A stretch of DNA of 64,000 bases from Gluconacetobacter tumulicola (GCF_014174215.1 NZ_JABEQL010000008.1:89101-153100); one strand, 5' to 3'. Counted from the stretch's first letter, positions 28,307-37,460 are shown. A program made the numbers and translations. The notes: generated from the sequence alone by a model not told the origin.

Positions 28307-29731
28307 ATGTCCATTGAAGAATTCCCCTGCCTGTTACCGTCCATACGGGGGCGACGCAGTGGCGTCCGTGTAGTCTACGCGATCACCCAGGCCGATCTCG
28401 GGACCCTGGCGGAACGAGTCGGTGAGTCGGGTGCTGCCTTCCTTCGCGAGTCGGGGTTTCGGGGGCGGATCGGGGAACTGGGGCTGGTGCCGGGCAAGGA
28501 TGGTGTGGCCGCGGCGGTGCTGGGTGTACGGGCGGGGGCCGACCCGTTTCAGTTCGGCACGCTGGCGGGCAGCCTGCCGGCGGGGGCGTGGAAGATCGCG
28601 CTGCCTGATGGCATAGCCCCGGACACGGCGGTTCTGGGATTCTGCCTCGGTGCCTATCGCATGCCCGCGTTCGGTCGTGCGGCCCCGCCAGACCGGGACA
28701 TTGCGCGCCTGGTCGTGCCGGCGGGTGGTGCGGCGGGGGCGGAGGTCGCGCATGCGATCCGGCTTGGGCGGGACCTGATCAATGCGCCCCCCAACCTGAT
28801 GGGGCCGGCCGAACTGGCCGATGCTGCCCGCGGCATGCTGGAGCCGCTGGGCGCGCGGCTGGAGATCGTGAAGGGGCGGAAGCTGGCGCGGGCCTATCCG
28901 ACTGTGGCCCATGTCGGGGCCGGGTCGGCGCGCGACCCGAAGGTGGTCGTCGCCCGCTGGGAGGGCAGCCGGGCCGGCCCGAAGGCACCGTTGCTGTCGC
29001 TGGTCGGCAAGGGCGTGTGCTTCGACACCGGCGGCTATGACATCAAGCCGGCGGCGGGGATGCTGCGCATGAAGAAGGACATGGGCGGGGCTGCCGTCAT
29101 GCTGGCCCTGGCCCGGCTGGTGATGGTGCGGGACCTGCCCATCCGCCTGGAGCTTCGCCTGGGATGTGTCGAAAACAGCATCTCGGGCACCGCCATGCGC
29201 CCGTCGGATGTCGTGGTCACGCGATCCGGGCAGACGGTGGAGATCGGCAATACGGATGCGGAAGGCCGGCTGGTGCTGTGCGACCTGCTGACCGAGGCCA
29301 GCGATGCGGACCCGGATCTGCTGATCGACGCCGCCACCCTGACGGGCGCGGCCCGGGTGGCGCTGGGGCCGGACCTGCCGGCGCTGTTCAGCAATGACGA
29401 TCGGGTCGCGCAGGCGATCCTGGAGGCCGGAGAGGGGTGCGGCGACCCGCTGTGGCGCCTGCCGCTATGGGATGATTATGCCTCGTGGCTGCGGAGTCCG
29501 GTGGCCGATATGAACAATGTGTCGGCAAAACCCATGGCCGGATCGCTTACGGCGGCCCTCTTTTTAAAAAAATTCATCAAAACAGGCGTGCGCTGGGCAC
29601 ATATCGATCTGTATGCATGGAACGATCATTACCGTTCCGGACGGCCGGAAGGAGGGGAAATCCCGGTTTTGCGGGCTGTGTACGCAGCTTTGTTGCCGAT
29701 CCTTCATGCAAGGGACAAATCGCAATCGTGA
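28307..29731 (+). CDS. Leucyl aminopeptidase (M17 family)
   Basis: The 474-residue cytosolic metalloaminopeptidase removes N-terminal residues from peptides. The catalytic half is intact: GKGVCFDTGGYDIKPAAGM near residue 235, with metal-binding Asp and Lys, and the family signature NTDAEGRLVLCDLL near residue 317. The N-terminal half is variable, as usual. Start 28307 has GGAGG eight bases upstream. The gene is divergent from the SUV3-type helicase. Confidence 0.93.
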   Translation: MSIEEFPCLLPSIRGRRSGVRVVYAITQADLGTLAERVGESGAAFLRESGFRGRIGELGLVPGKDGVAAAVLGVRAGADPFQFGTLAGSLPAGAWKIALPDGIAPDTAVLGFCLGAYRMPAFGRAAPPDRDIARLVVPAGGAAGAEVAHAIRLGRDLINAPPNLMGPAELADAARGMLEPLGARLEIVKGRKLARAYPTVAHVGAGSARDPKVVVARWEGSRAGPKAPLLSLVGKGVCFDTGGYDIKPAAGMLRMKKDMGGAAVMLALARLVMVRDLPIRLELRLGCVENSISGTAMRPSDVVVTRSGQTVEIGNTDAEGRLVLCDLLTEASDADPDLLIDAATLTGAARVALGPDLPALFSNDDRVAQAILEAGEGCGDPLWRLPLWDDYASWLRSPVADMNNVSAKPMAGSLTAALFLKKFIKTGVRWAHIDLYAWNDHYRSGRPEGGEIPVLRAVYAALLPILHARDKSQS

Positions 29732-29891
29732 AATAATGACAAGGATCGAACTATTCCCGTTCCCTGGGCTTATATCTGCCGCATTCTGAAACTATATACG
29801 GTTCTGGAATGACCGTCGGCCCTGAGCGGGAACGCTGGCGGCGAAACTTTTTGGGGGCGTTGCCGACCTCCTCGGGAAAGGCTTTTTCACT

Positions 29892-30299
29892 ATGGCTCAG
29901 AACTCATCGACCACCGACCAGTTGGTCAACACCCTGCGCGACACCATCGTTGCCATGGTGCGCCGTGACGGGCCCGATCTGTCGGCCCGCCAGCTTGGCG
30001 TCTTCCTCACCTGCTATCTCGAGGAAGGGGCCCATACTGTCCGTGGCCTCGCGGCGGCGCTGAACGTGTCCAAGCCCGCCATCACCCGTGCCCTCGACCG
30101 GCTCGGCGAACTGGATCTGGCCCGCCGCAAGGTGGACCCGATGGATCGCCGTTCGGTGCTGGTGCAGCGCACGCTGAAGGGCTCGGCCTATCTGCGTGAA
30201 CTGCGCTCGATCATGGGTGAGGCCGCTGGCGTGCCGGCGACCGGGCGCACGGCCAAGATCGTGCGCGAAGAGCGCGCGCCGCGCCGCGCTGCCGGCTGA
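29892..30299 (+). CDS. MarR-family winged-helix regulator
   Basis: The 135-residue protein is mostly a winged-helix DNA-binding domain: TVRGLAAALNVSKPAITRALDRLGELDLARRK near residue 50 gives the recognition helix, and DPMDRRSVLV the wing. A basic tail follows (RTAKIVREERAPRRAAG). A short alpha-helical N-terminus would form the dimer interface. The gene has its own hairpin terminator and no obvious operon partner, so its targets are unknown. Confidence 0.85.
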   Translation: MAQNSSTTDQLVNTLRDTIVAMVRRDGPDLSARQLGVFLTCYLEEGAHTVRGLAAALNVSKPAITRALDRLGELDLARRKVDPMDRRSVLVQRTLKGSAYLRELRSIMGEAAGVPATGRTAKIVREERAPRRAAG

Positions 30300-30308
30300 A
30301 TTCGCCGG

Positions 30309-30334
30309 GACGGCTGCCCCTCCGGGCAGCCGTC
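30309..30334 (+). terminator. Hairpin after the MarR-family gene
   Basis: An 11-bp perfect stem (GACGGCTGCCC with GGGCAGCCGTC) closes on CTCC, ten bases after the stop. The T run is poor (ATTTCC), so termination may be partial. Confidence 0.65.
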
Positions 30335-30492
30335 ATTTCCATTCTGGAAGACGACAGACCGGTCGGACGAGCGGGCCGATAGCCAGGGGTGACCGATGGT
30401 CCGCCCGTGGCGTGCCTGCGCGCGCCCATAGGGGGGCCGATTCCCCATGCACGTCGATTCAGCCGATCGGGACAGACCGAAGGAGAAAGATC

Positions 30493-30957
30493 ATGCATAT
30501 GGCATCGCGTATCGTTGCCGTGGCCGCTCTCGCCGTTCCGTTTCTGACGACGTCCCTTTCGGGCCCGGTGACTGCCCGTGCCGCCGATGAATTGGGTACG
30601 CCTGTCGGGCGTATCCGGCTGGTTGCCAAATCCGCCGATGTCGGCGTCGGCTGGACGTGGGGCACGGGAACGCTGACCTACGGCCACCATACCTATCATT
30701 TCACCATCAAGGGCGGGTCGATCGCCGCGGTCGGATATTCGAAGGTCGAAGGCACCGGTACCGTCTATAACCTGAAGCACCTGCACGATTTCGACGGTAC
30801 CTACGTGGCCGGCAATGGCGAGGCTACGCTGGGCAGCGGTGTGGGTGGCAGCCTGCTGCATAACGGCAATGGCGTGACGATCAAGATCGACATGATCTCG
30901 CAGGGTGCGCGGCTGGCCGGCGCCGCCCAGGGGCTGGAACTGACGCTGACCCGCTGA
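30493..30957 (+). CDS. Exported protein of unknown function
   Basis: The 154-residue protein starts with a signal peptide (MHMASRIVAV to TARAADE, cleavage about residue 33). The mature part is a beta-rich domain with repeated glycine turns (GTGTLTYGHHTYHFTIKG, EGTGTVYNLKHLHDFDGTYV). I recall similar periplasmic proteins with the VYNLKxxxDFxGTY motif in other proteobacteria but cannot name the family or function. The start follows AGGAGAAAG closely. The upstream in-frame extension is the antisense shadow region and is rejected. Confidence 0.75.
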   Translation: MHMASRIVAVAALAVPFLTTSLSGPVTARAADELGTPVGRIRLVAKSADVGVGWTWGTGTLTYGHHTYHFTIKGGSIAAVGYSKVEGTGTVYNLKHLHDFDGTYVAGNGEATLGSGVGGSLLHNGNGVTIKIDMISQGARLAGAAQGLELTLTR

Positions 30958-30988
30958 CGGGTCCGCGGCAGCCGATCCGGGTCATCGT

Positions 30989-32005
30989 TCAGGCGGTGCG
31001 GGTCGGCTGCCTCATGCGTCGTTCGACGAAGGCGCTCCAGAGCAGTTGCGGCAGCAGGACGGCCATCAGGCCGGCCGCCACCCCCATGATGCCGTGCAGG
31101 ACGGCGTACGCCGCCATTCCTCCCCACAGGACGAACGACCAGTGGACAAGGGTGACGGCAACCGGCGAGAGGCCGCTCTGCGCTGCACGCTGGTAGAGAT
31201 GTTCGCGATGGCCTTCCATCAGGCGGGCACCGTTCCGCCAGCGGCGGACAAGCGTATACAGGACATCGTAGATCAATCCGCCCAGCAGCATGGGAACCAC
31301 GTACCATGCGGTCATGCCGGGGTGGCTTGCGCAGGTCAGCGCGAACGCGCCCATCAGCAGCCCGCAGGGCTGGCTGCCGACATCGCCCATGAATATGCGG
31401 GCCGATGGAAAATTGAACGGCAGGAAGCCTGCCAGCGCCGCCGCCAGCAGAAGGGCCATGGTCCCGAGGGGCGTGCCTGCCGCCAGGGCACCGAGGACAA
31501 GGCAGGCCAGCATGGCGGACCCCGATACCAGCCCGTTCAGCCCGTCCATGAAGTTGGCCGCATTGGTCGTGAAAACCAGGGCCGAGACCGCCAGGACCCT
31601 CCAGGCTGGAAAGGCCAGGGGCGTGGGCAGGATGGCGGGAAGGCCTGGGGGAATCGGCAATGTCATGGCCACCAGGAAAGCTGCCGCGATCTGCGCCCCC
31701 AGTTTGACGAGGGGGGGCCATTGATAGACATCGTCCAGCCAGGAAATCGCGCCCAGCAGGAGTGTCGCGGCCAGCAGGGCGGCGACGGGCAGGTCCAGCG
31801 GCGTCATGCCATGGAGCATGCGCCCGACGGGCACCGCCAATATGAATGCCCCCACGATGCCGATGCCCCCGCCCTTGGGCGTGGGCCTTGTGTGGGAACT
31901 GCGATGTCCCGGATGGTCCATGATGCCCAGGCGGATCGTCGCCGCGACGACGAGGCCGGCGGTGATCCAGGTGGCGAACAGCAGGAACGGGAAGGGGGCG
32001 ATCAC
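30989..32005 (-). CDS. WecA/MraY-like undecaprenyl-phosphate sugar-1-phosphate transferase
   Basis: The 338-residue membrane enzyme has about ten helices and glycosyltransferase family 4 motifs. These are SSHTRPTPKGGG near residue 36, the Mg-binding WLDDVYQWPP near residue 89, NAANFMDGLNGLV, and MGDVGSQPCG, with a cytoplasmic HREHLYQRA loop. Such enzymes start a lipid-linked glycan by moving a sugar-phosphate onto undecaprenyl phosphate. It is divergent from a CapD-like dehydratase and an aminotransferase that could make the donor sugar. Confidence 0.88.
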   Translation of the reverse strand: MIAPFPFLLFATWITAGLVVAATIRLGIMDHPGHRSSHTRPTPKGGGIGIVGAFILAVPVGRMLHGMTPLDLPVAALLAATLLLGAISWLDDVYQWPPLVKLGAQIAAAFLVAMTLPIPPGLPAILPTPLAFPAWRVLAVSALVFTTNAANFMDGLNGLVSGSAMLACLVLGALAAGTPLGTMALLLAAALAGFLPFNFPSARIFMGDVGSQPCGLLMGAFALTCASHPGMTAWYVVPMLLGGLIYDVLYTLVRRWRNGARLMEGHREHLYQRAAQSGLSPVAVTLVHWSFVLWGGMAAYAVLHGIMGVAAGLMAVLLPQLLWSAFVERRMRQPTRTA

Positions 32006-32078
32006 GGCCGGCTGCCGCGATGTTTTGTCGTCATGGCTTCTTCTAGCATGGAATGGGCTGGGCTATATGGTTGGGATA

Positions 32079-34070
32079 ATGGCTCCGCAACGTCCTGACC
32101 TCGACGAGCCCGCCGACTGGCGGCGTCCGGTCAACCGAATCGCCGTCAACGTGATGCTGGATGGAGGGCTTGCCGCGCTCTCGGCTCCGCTGGCCCGCTG
32201 GCTGGCCGACCCTGGTGGCGGCCTGCTGCATCCGCTGTGGTTCATCGCGGGTGGCGCGATCACGCTGGTGCTCAGCAGCCTGCCATTCCGCGTCCAGCAG
32301 CAATATTGGCGCTTTTCCGGGGTGGATGACCTGCTGGGGATCGCCGGGGCGTCGGCGGCGAGCGCCCTCCTGTTCTCGCTGGGCCTCTATGCCACCGGCT
32401 TTCCGATTCCCACCCCGGCCTTTCCGTTCATCCATGCCTTGGTGCTGTTGGTGTCGTTGGGCGGGTTGCGGATCGTCTACCGCCTGTCCTGCCGGCATGC
32501 GACGCGGCGGTATCCGTCCTGCCAGGTGGTGCTGATCGGGTCTGATCAGTCTGCCGACCTGTTCATCCGCGCCATCGAGCGCGCGCCGCATTCGGCGTTC
32601 CGGGTTGCGGGCATCATGACCGGGGGGCGGCGGCAGACGGGGCGTAGAATCCATGGCGTGCCCATTCTGGGCCATGTGCGGACCATGGACGATATCCTGG
32701 ACCGCGCCCGTGGTGGAAGGGGCTGGCCCGACCTGCTGATTGTGACCGATGCCGAATTCCGGGGTGAGGAACTGGCGCGGGTCCTGACATCGGCCGAGCA
32801 GCGGGGCCTGTCCGTCCAGCGGGCGCCGGACCTGACCGAATTGACCCCGGCCGCCCGCCTGGAACTGCGGCCGATCGCGATCGAGGACCTGCTGAACCGG
32901 CCGCAGGTGGATCTGGACCGGGAGGGGATGGCGGCCCTGCTGGGCGGGCGCACGATCCTGGTGACGGGGGCCGGCGGGTCGATCGGGTCGGAACTGGCCC
33001 GGCAGATCGCGGGATATGCGCCCGGGCATCTGCTGTTGCTGGACCATGGGGAGTTTGCCCTGTGGCAAATCGACCTCGAACTGTCCGAGCGGGCGCCCGC
33101 CATCCGGCGCGAGGCGATCCTGGCCGATATCCGTGATCGCGACCGGATGGAGGAAATCTGTGCCCTCTATCGGCCGGAACTGGTCTTTCACGCTGCGGCC
33201 CTGAAGCATGTGCCGATGGTGGAAGCCAATCCGTGCGAGGGCGTGCTGACCAATGTGATCGGAACGCGCGTGGTGGCCGATGCGGCGGCGCGCAACGGGG
33301 CGTTGGCCCTGGTCATGGTCTCGACCGACAAGGCGGTGAACCCGTCCAGCCTGATGGGGGCTTCCAAGCGCGCGGCCGAGATGTATTGCCAGGCGCTGGA
33401 TGTCGAGGCCCGAAGCGGGGGCGGCAACGCCATGCGCTGCGTGACCGTGCGCTTCGGCAATGTGCTGGGGTCGACGGGATCGGTCGTGCCGCTGTTTCGC
33501 CGCCAGTTGGAGCGCGGTGGCCCGCTGACCGTTACGCATCCGGACATGCAGCGTTATTTCATGACGGTGTCCGAGGCCGTGGGGCTGGTCCTGCAGGCCA
33601 GCGTGCGCGGCACGATCCGCGACCAGGCCGGAAGCGGGACGGACACGCTGCTGCGCAATGGCGGGATTTTCGTGCTGGACATGGGCAAGCCGGTCAAGAT
33701 CGTCGATCTGGCGCGGCAGATGATCCGTCTGGCCGGGCTGCGTCCGCAGATCGACGTGCCGATCCATTTCACCGGCCTGCGTCCCGGCGAAAAACTGTTC
33801 GAGGAACTGTTCCATGGGCGCGAGGCCCCGGCACCGACCGATCATCCGGGCCTGCGCATGGCGACGCCGCGGATTGTGGACAGCCATGCGGTGGGGCTGG
33901 TCATCGACCGGCTGGCGGCGACCTGCCACAGCGGCGATGTGCCTTCGGTCCTTGCGCTGATCAAGGGTCTCGTTCCCGAATTCGCCCATAACCCGACAGG
34001 CGATCTGCACGATACGATGGCGGAACCGACATCGGAACCGACCGACGCCGAAAGGACGATGCATCCATGA
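32079..34070 (+). CDS. CapD/WbpM-like membrane nucleotide-sugar 4,6-dehydratase
   Basis: The protein of about 663 residues has four N-terminal membrane helices, a first Rossmann-like domain, and a catalytic NAD-binding domain. That domain has the motif LVTGAGGSIGSELARQI near residue 290 and the conserved SxDKAVNPSSLMGASKRAAEMY stretch. Family members dehydrate UDP-GlcNAc or related sugars to 4-keto-6-deoxy forms. The active site has Met in the usual Tyr position (MGASK), as in the WbpM type. ATGs at 32067 and 32079 are both possible starts with weak SDs. The gene overlaps the next one by four bases. Confidence 0.88.
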   Translation: MAPQRPDLDEPADWRRPVNRIAVNVMLDGGLAALSAPLARWLADPGGGLLHPLWFIAGGAITLVLSSLPFRVQQQYWRFSGVDDLLGIAGASAASALLFSLGLYATGFPIPTPAFPFIHALVLLVSLGGLRIVYRLSCRHATRRYPSCQVVLIGSDQSADLFIRAIERAPHSAFRVAGIMTGGRRQTGRRIHGVPILGHVRTMDDILDRARGGRGWPDLLIVTDAEFRGEELARVLTSAEQRGLSVQRAPDLTELTPAARLELRPIAIEDLLNRPQVDLDREGMAALLGGRTILVTGAGGSIGSELARQIAGYAPGHLLLLDHGEFALWQIDLELSERAPAIRREAILADIRDRDRMEEICALYRPELVFHAAALKHVPMVEANPCEGVLTNVIGTRVVADAAARNGALALVMVSTDKAVNPSSLMGASKRAAEMYCQALDVEARSGGGNAMRCVTVRFGNVLGSTGSVVPLFRRQLERGGPLTVTHPDMQRYFMTVSEAVGLVLQASVRGTIRDQAGSGTDTLLRNGGIFVLDMGKPVKIVDLARQMIRLAGLRPQIDVPIHFTGLRPGEKLFEELFHGREAPAPTDHPGLRMATPRIVDSHAVGLVIDRLAATCHSGDVPSVLALIKGLVPEFAHNPTGDLHDTMAEPTSEPTDAERTMHP

Positions 34071-35212
34071 CTGCCCCGTTTTCCGACAGCCTTCCGCCCA
34101 TCGCGTTTCTCGACCTGCCGGCGCAGCAGGCGCGGCTGGGCGATGCGATCCGGCAGCGGGTCGACACGGTATTGGCCCATTGCCGGTTCGTGATGGGGCC
34201 GGAGGTGGCGGAACTGGAGCAGGCCCTGGCGGCCTATGCCGGCGCGGGCGAATGCGTCGGCGTGTCCTCCGGCACCGATGCGATCCAGATCGTGATGATG
34301 GCCGAGGGCATCGGGCCGGGGGATGCCGTCTTCCTGCCGGCCTTTACCTATACGGCGACGGCGGAGGTGCCGCTGTTGCTGAATGCGACGCCGGTGTTCG
34401 TCGATGTCGATCCCCGAACCTTCCAGATCGACCCGGCCAGCCTGGAGCGGCGGATTGCGCAGGTGCGCGCCGCCGGGCGGTTGCGCCCGCGGGCGATCGT
34501 GGGGGTCGATCTGTTCGGGCAGCCGGCGCCCTGGCCCGCGTTGCGTGCGATCGCGGAGCGCGAGGGGCTGTTCCTGATGGATGATTGCGCCCAGTCGTTC
34601 GGTGGGGCGCTGTCGGGCCGCAAGCTGGGGCGCGAGGCCACGGCGACGACCCTGTCCTTCTTTCCGTCCAAGCCGCTGGGCGGCTATGGCGATGGCGGCG
34701 CGATCCTGACCGACGACCCGGAGCGGGCGGAGCTGTACCGCTCGCTGCGCACCCATGGCGAAGGCAAGACGCGGTACGAAGTGCTGCGTACGGGCATGAA
34801 CGGGCGGCTCGATACGATCCAGGCGGCGATCCTGCTGGCGAAGCTGGAAGGGTTCGACGACGAGCTGGCGCGGCGCGAGGCGATCGCGCGGGCCTATGAT
34901 CTGGGCCTGGAGGGGGCCATCGTCACGCCGGCACGGGTGGCGGACGCGCAGAGCGCGTGGGCGGTCTATGCCGTGCTGACCGAAAGCGAGGCCGCCCGCG
35001 CGGCCTTGCAGGATCGGCTGAAGGCGCATGGCGTGCCCTCGGCCATCTATTATCCGCGCCCGCTCCACCTTCAGCCCGCATATCAGGGCCATCATGACGG
35101 AACGGCGTTGCCTGTTGCCGAAGATCTGGCTTGCCGTATTCTTGCCCTGCCCATCCACCCCGAACTGACGGATGCGGAGGTCGCGCGCATTGTCGCGGCT
35201 GTTCGCGGATAA
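34067..35212 (+). CDS. DegT/DnrJ/EryC1-family sugar aminotransferase
   Basis: The 381-residue PLP enzyme transfers an amino group to a keto sugar nucleotide. Visible motifs are GVSSGTDAIQI near residue 67, DDCAQSFGG (PLP ring stacking), and SFFPSKPLGGYGDGGAI with the PLP lysine near residue 200. It starts inside the dehydratase stop codon (ATGA). Together they could make a 4-amino-4,6-dideoxy or 3-amino sugar for the lipid-linked glycan initiated by the neighbouring transferase. The exact sugar is not predictable. Confidence 0.9.
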   Translation: MTAPFSDSLPPIAFLDLPAQQARLGDAIRQRVDTVLAHCRFVMGPEVAELEQALAAYAGAGECVGVSSGTDAIQIVMMAEGIGPGDAVFLPAFTYTATAEVPLLLNATPVFVDVDPRTFQIDPASLERRIAQVRAAGRLRPRAIVGVDLFGQPAPWPALRAIAEREGLFLMDDCAQSFGGALSGRKLGREATATTLSFFPSKPLGGYGDGGAILTDDPERAELYRSLRTHGEGKTRYEVLRTGMNGRLDTIQAAILLAKLEGFDDELARREAIARAYDLGLEGAIVTPARVADAQSAWAVYAVLTESEAARAALQDRLKAHGVPSAIYYPRPLHLQPAYQGHHDGTALPVAEDLACRILALPIHPELTDAEVARIVAAVRG

Positions 35213-35229
35213 ATGAGAAAGACATTGGC

Positions 35230-35712
35230 ATGAGACGCGAAACAGCGCTGCTTCTGGGATTCCTGGGGGTCACGGTCGGGACAACGGCCGTGCTGTGGTC
35301 CTTCGCGATGCCGAATTTCAAGCCGCTGGCCATTCCCGAGATGAGTTCGGGGGTGATCAGCGTGGGGCCGATGCGCCAGCAGCGTGCGCTGTCGGCGGCG
35401 GAAATCCATACGCTCAATGACTGGCTGCAACATCATCGCGCCGTCTGGGGGCCGCTGGGACAGACGCCGCCTTCGTCGGGCGATGCCACCATCACCCTGA
35501 CGGCAAACCGGCCGGCTGGGCCGGACGGCAAGCCCGTCCCCTACAGCATGACGCTGTGGACCGGCATCAGCGCCGCCGACTGGAACGATACGGTGTTCCT
35601 GGAGGACCGGCCGGGTGTCGTGATCCGCGTTCATCAGTTCTCCGAAGGCGATTTCGCGCCGCTGCGTCAGCTTGTGGACCAGCATCCCTACGAGCGGACC
35701 GCCTTTCCGTGA
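35230..35712 (+). CDS. Membrane-anchored protein of unknown function
   Basis: The 160-residue protein has one N-terminal membrane anchor (about residues 6-26, LLLGFLGVTVGTTAVLWSF) and a soluble domain likely outside the inner membrane. I do not recognise the family. It lies 17 bases after the aminotransferase gene with a GAGAAAG ribosome site, and its stop overlaps the GTG start of the HAD gene, so it is embedded in the sugar operon. Confidence 0.72.
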   Translation: MRRETALLLGFLGVTVGTTAVLWSFAMPNFKPLAIPEMSSGVISVGPMRQQRALSAAEIHTLNDWLQHHRAVWGPLGQTPPSSGDATITLTANRPAGPDGKPVPYSMTLWTGISAADWNDTVFLEDRPGVVIRVHQFSEGDFAPLRQLVDQHPYERTAFP

Positions 35713-36311
35713 TTGCCGTCCCGGCGCATGCGACGGCACTGATCTTCGATTGCGACGGTACGCTGGTCGATACGTTGCCGCTCTATCTGCGGGCGTGGCT
35801 GGCCGCGCTGCAGTCGGAGGCGGCGCATGAGGTGGCGCCGGAATGGTTTCATGGCCGGGGTGGGCTGTCGGAACACATGGTGCTGGACCTGATGGAGGCG
35901 GAACTGGGGCGGCCGCTGGATCGGGCCGCCGTCGTCCGTGCCGCCCGGCGGAATGTGCTGTCGGCCATGGCCGACCTGCGGGAAATCGCCGTGGTGGCGG
36001 ATCTGGCCCGCCGGTATCGGGGCACGCTGCCGATGGCGGTGGCGTCCAGCGGATCGCGCGAGATCGTGCTTGCGTCGCTGACCCGTACCGGATTGCTGGA
36101 CCTGTTCGATACGGTCGTGACCATCGACGATGTGGCGCGCCCCAAGCCGGCCCCCGACCTGTTTCTGGAGGCCGCGCGCCGGCTCGGCGCCGCGCCCGAT
36201 GGCTGCCTGGTGCTGGAGGATAGCGCCGAGGGGCTGGCGGCGGCCGGTCATGCCGGCATGCAGGGGGTGGATATCCGCCCGTATATCCGCCCCGCTACCG
36301 ACCGAGTGTGA
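35709..36311 (+). CDS. HAD-superfamily sugar-phosphate phosphatase
   Basis: The 200-residue hydrolase shows all HAD motifs: DCDGTLVDT (nucleophile Asp near residue 14), VASSGSREIVL (motif II), RPKPAPDLFLEAA (motif III Lys) and EDSAEGLAAA (motif IV). Its size and cap fit subfamily IA, such as YqaB-type fructose-1-phosphate or sugar-phosphate phosphatases. The GTG start overlaps the preceding stop (GTGA). The substrate is inferred only in broad terms. Confidence 0.87.
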   Translation: MIAVPAHATALIFDCDGTLVDTLPLYLRAWLAALQSEAAHEVAPEWFHGRGGLSEHMVLDLMEAELGRPLDRAAVVRAARRNVLSAMADLREIAVVADLARRYRGTLPMAVASSGSREIVLASLTRTGLLDLFDTVVTIDDVARPKPAPDLFLEAARRLGAAPDGCLVLEDSAEGLAAAGHAGMQGVDIRPYIRPATDRV

Positions 36312-36316
36312 TGGTG

Positions 36317-36340
36317 CCGACCGGGTTCAGACCCGGTCGG
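36317..36340. terminator. Convergent hairpin between the HAD and permease genes
   Basis: A perfect 10-bp stem (CCGACCGGGT with ACCCGGTCGG) has a TCAG loop. The reverse complement of TCA in this loop is the TGA stop of the permease gene. No T run is present on either side, so it may act as an RNA stabiliser rather than a true terminator. Confidence 0.5.
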
Positions 36341-37460
36341 ACTTGTCGAGCGGCGGGCTGGCCCGGTCCATTACGGCCAGCAGTGCCGCCGTCAGCGGCG
36401 AGGCCAGGATCAGCCCCGGCAGGCCAAGAATGGTGCCGAACACGGTCTGCGACAGGATGGTCACGCCGGGCGGCATCTGCACCGCATGGCGCTGAATCAG
36501 CGGTGCCATGACATTGCCCTCGAAGAACTGGATGGCGGTATAGAGCCCCAGCACCATCAGCCCCTCGCGCGTGCCGACCGACAGGCCCAGCAGGATGGCG
36601 GGGATCGCGCCGATGAACGCCCCGATATAGGGAATGAAATTTGCCAGGCCGGCGACGACGCCCAGCGCCAGCGCCAGCGGCACGCCGATGAACCACAGGC
36701 CGAGCGCGGACAGCAGGCCGACGACGAACATGTCCAGCGCCTGGCCGGCGGTCCAGGCCCATAATGTGCGCCCCGCCACCAGCAGCAGTTCCCGCGCCGT
36801 CGGGCGGTGTGCCGTGGGGAACAGGCGCAGCAGGCCGTTGACGTACAGCGCGGGAGAAAGGGCGAAATACAGGCCGGCGATCAGGATCACCGCCAGCGTG
36901 CCGACGGCGCCGAACGCCGAGGAGAGGACGCCGGTCATCGACCCGGCGATGCGCGATCCCATGCCCTCGCCACCGCTGCCGCCGGTCTGGGTGCCGCCCA
37001 GCGCCTGCGGCAGATAGTCCAGCAGCGTACGTCCGAACTCGCTGGTGCCCAGTTGCGCCCGCACGGCATAGGCCTGCGTGGTCAGCGCTACGCGCAGGCG
37101 TGTCGCCTGTTCGGCGATCGTGGGGCCGCTGCTCCAGATCAGGCCGGCGAAGGCGGATAGCAGGATCACGACGACCAGGGTGAGCGCCAGCCAATAGGGC
37201 AATCTGATCCATCGCTGGGCCAGCAGCGCCAGGTTGTGAAGGATGACCGCGAGCAATGTCGCGGCGAAGACGACCATCAGCACGGGACCGAGCAGCCAGA
37301 TCGACAGGATCACGGCCGTCAGCAGGATCGTCTTCTGGAGCAGGGCGTGGATCTTGGCCAGTTGGATGGCGCGCGGATCGGTGGGAGGCGTTTCGTGCCG
37401 GGGTTCGCGCTTCTCGATCGAGGCGGCTGGCTTGGGGTCGGTCACGGCGATGGGGGGCAT
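36327..37460 (-). CDS. AI-2E/PerM-family transporter
   Basis: The 377-residue membrane protein has about eight helices. It carries the AI-2E family C-terminal region (FIPYIGAFIGAIPAILLGL, TILSQTVFGTILGLPGLILASPL). Members are often called AI-2 exporters or PerM, but most also act as ion or metabolite transporters of unknown substrate. The start ATG at 37460 follows GCGGAAA. The 38-codon-longer frame is unlikely because it is Arg-rich and lacks a helix. Confidence 0.85.
   Translation of the reverse strand: MPPIAVTDPKPAASIEKREPRHETPPTDPRAIQLAKIHALLQKTILLTAVILSIWLLGPVLMVVFAATLLAVILHNLALLAQRWIRLPYWLALTLVVVILLSAFAGLIWSSGPTIAEQATRLRVALTTQAYAVRAQLGTSEFGRTLLDYLPQALGGTQTGGSGGEGMGSRIAGSMTGVLSSAFGAVGTLAVILIAGLYFALSPALYVNGLLRLFPTAHRPTARELLLVAGRTLWAWTAGQALDMFVVGLLSALGLWFIGVPLALALGVVAGLANFIPYIGAFIGAIPAILLGLSVGTREGLMVLGLYTAIQFFEGNVMAPLIQRHAVQMPPGVTILSQTVFGTILGLPGLILASPLTAALLAVMDRASPPLDKSDRV

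Noticed and set aside
28174..28344. Extra 57 codons at the start of the SUV3-like helicase
   Set aside because: They overlap the divergent aminopeptidase start and its ribosome site, and do not look like the family N-terminus.
29918..29935. Sequence resembling half of an E. coli RutR site (TTGGTCAA-like)
   Set aside because: It lies inside the coding region of the MarR-family gene, with no dyad partner, so it is taken as chance.
32043..34064. 673-residue frame antisense to the CapD-like gene
   Set aside because: It has no family motif and is fully covered by a gene with intact catalytic motifs on the other strand.
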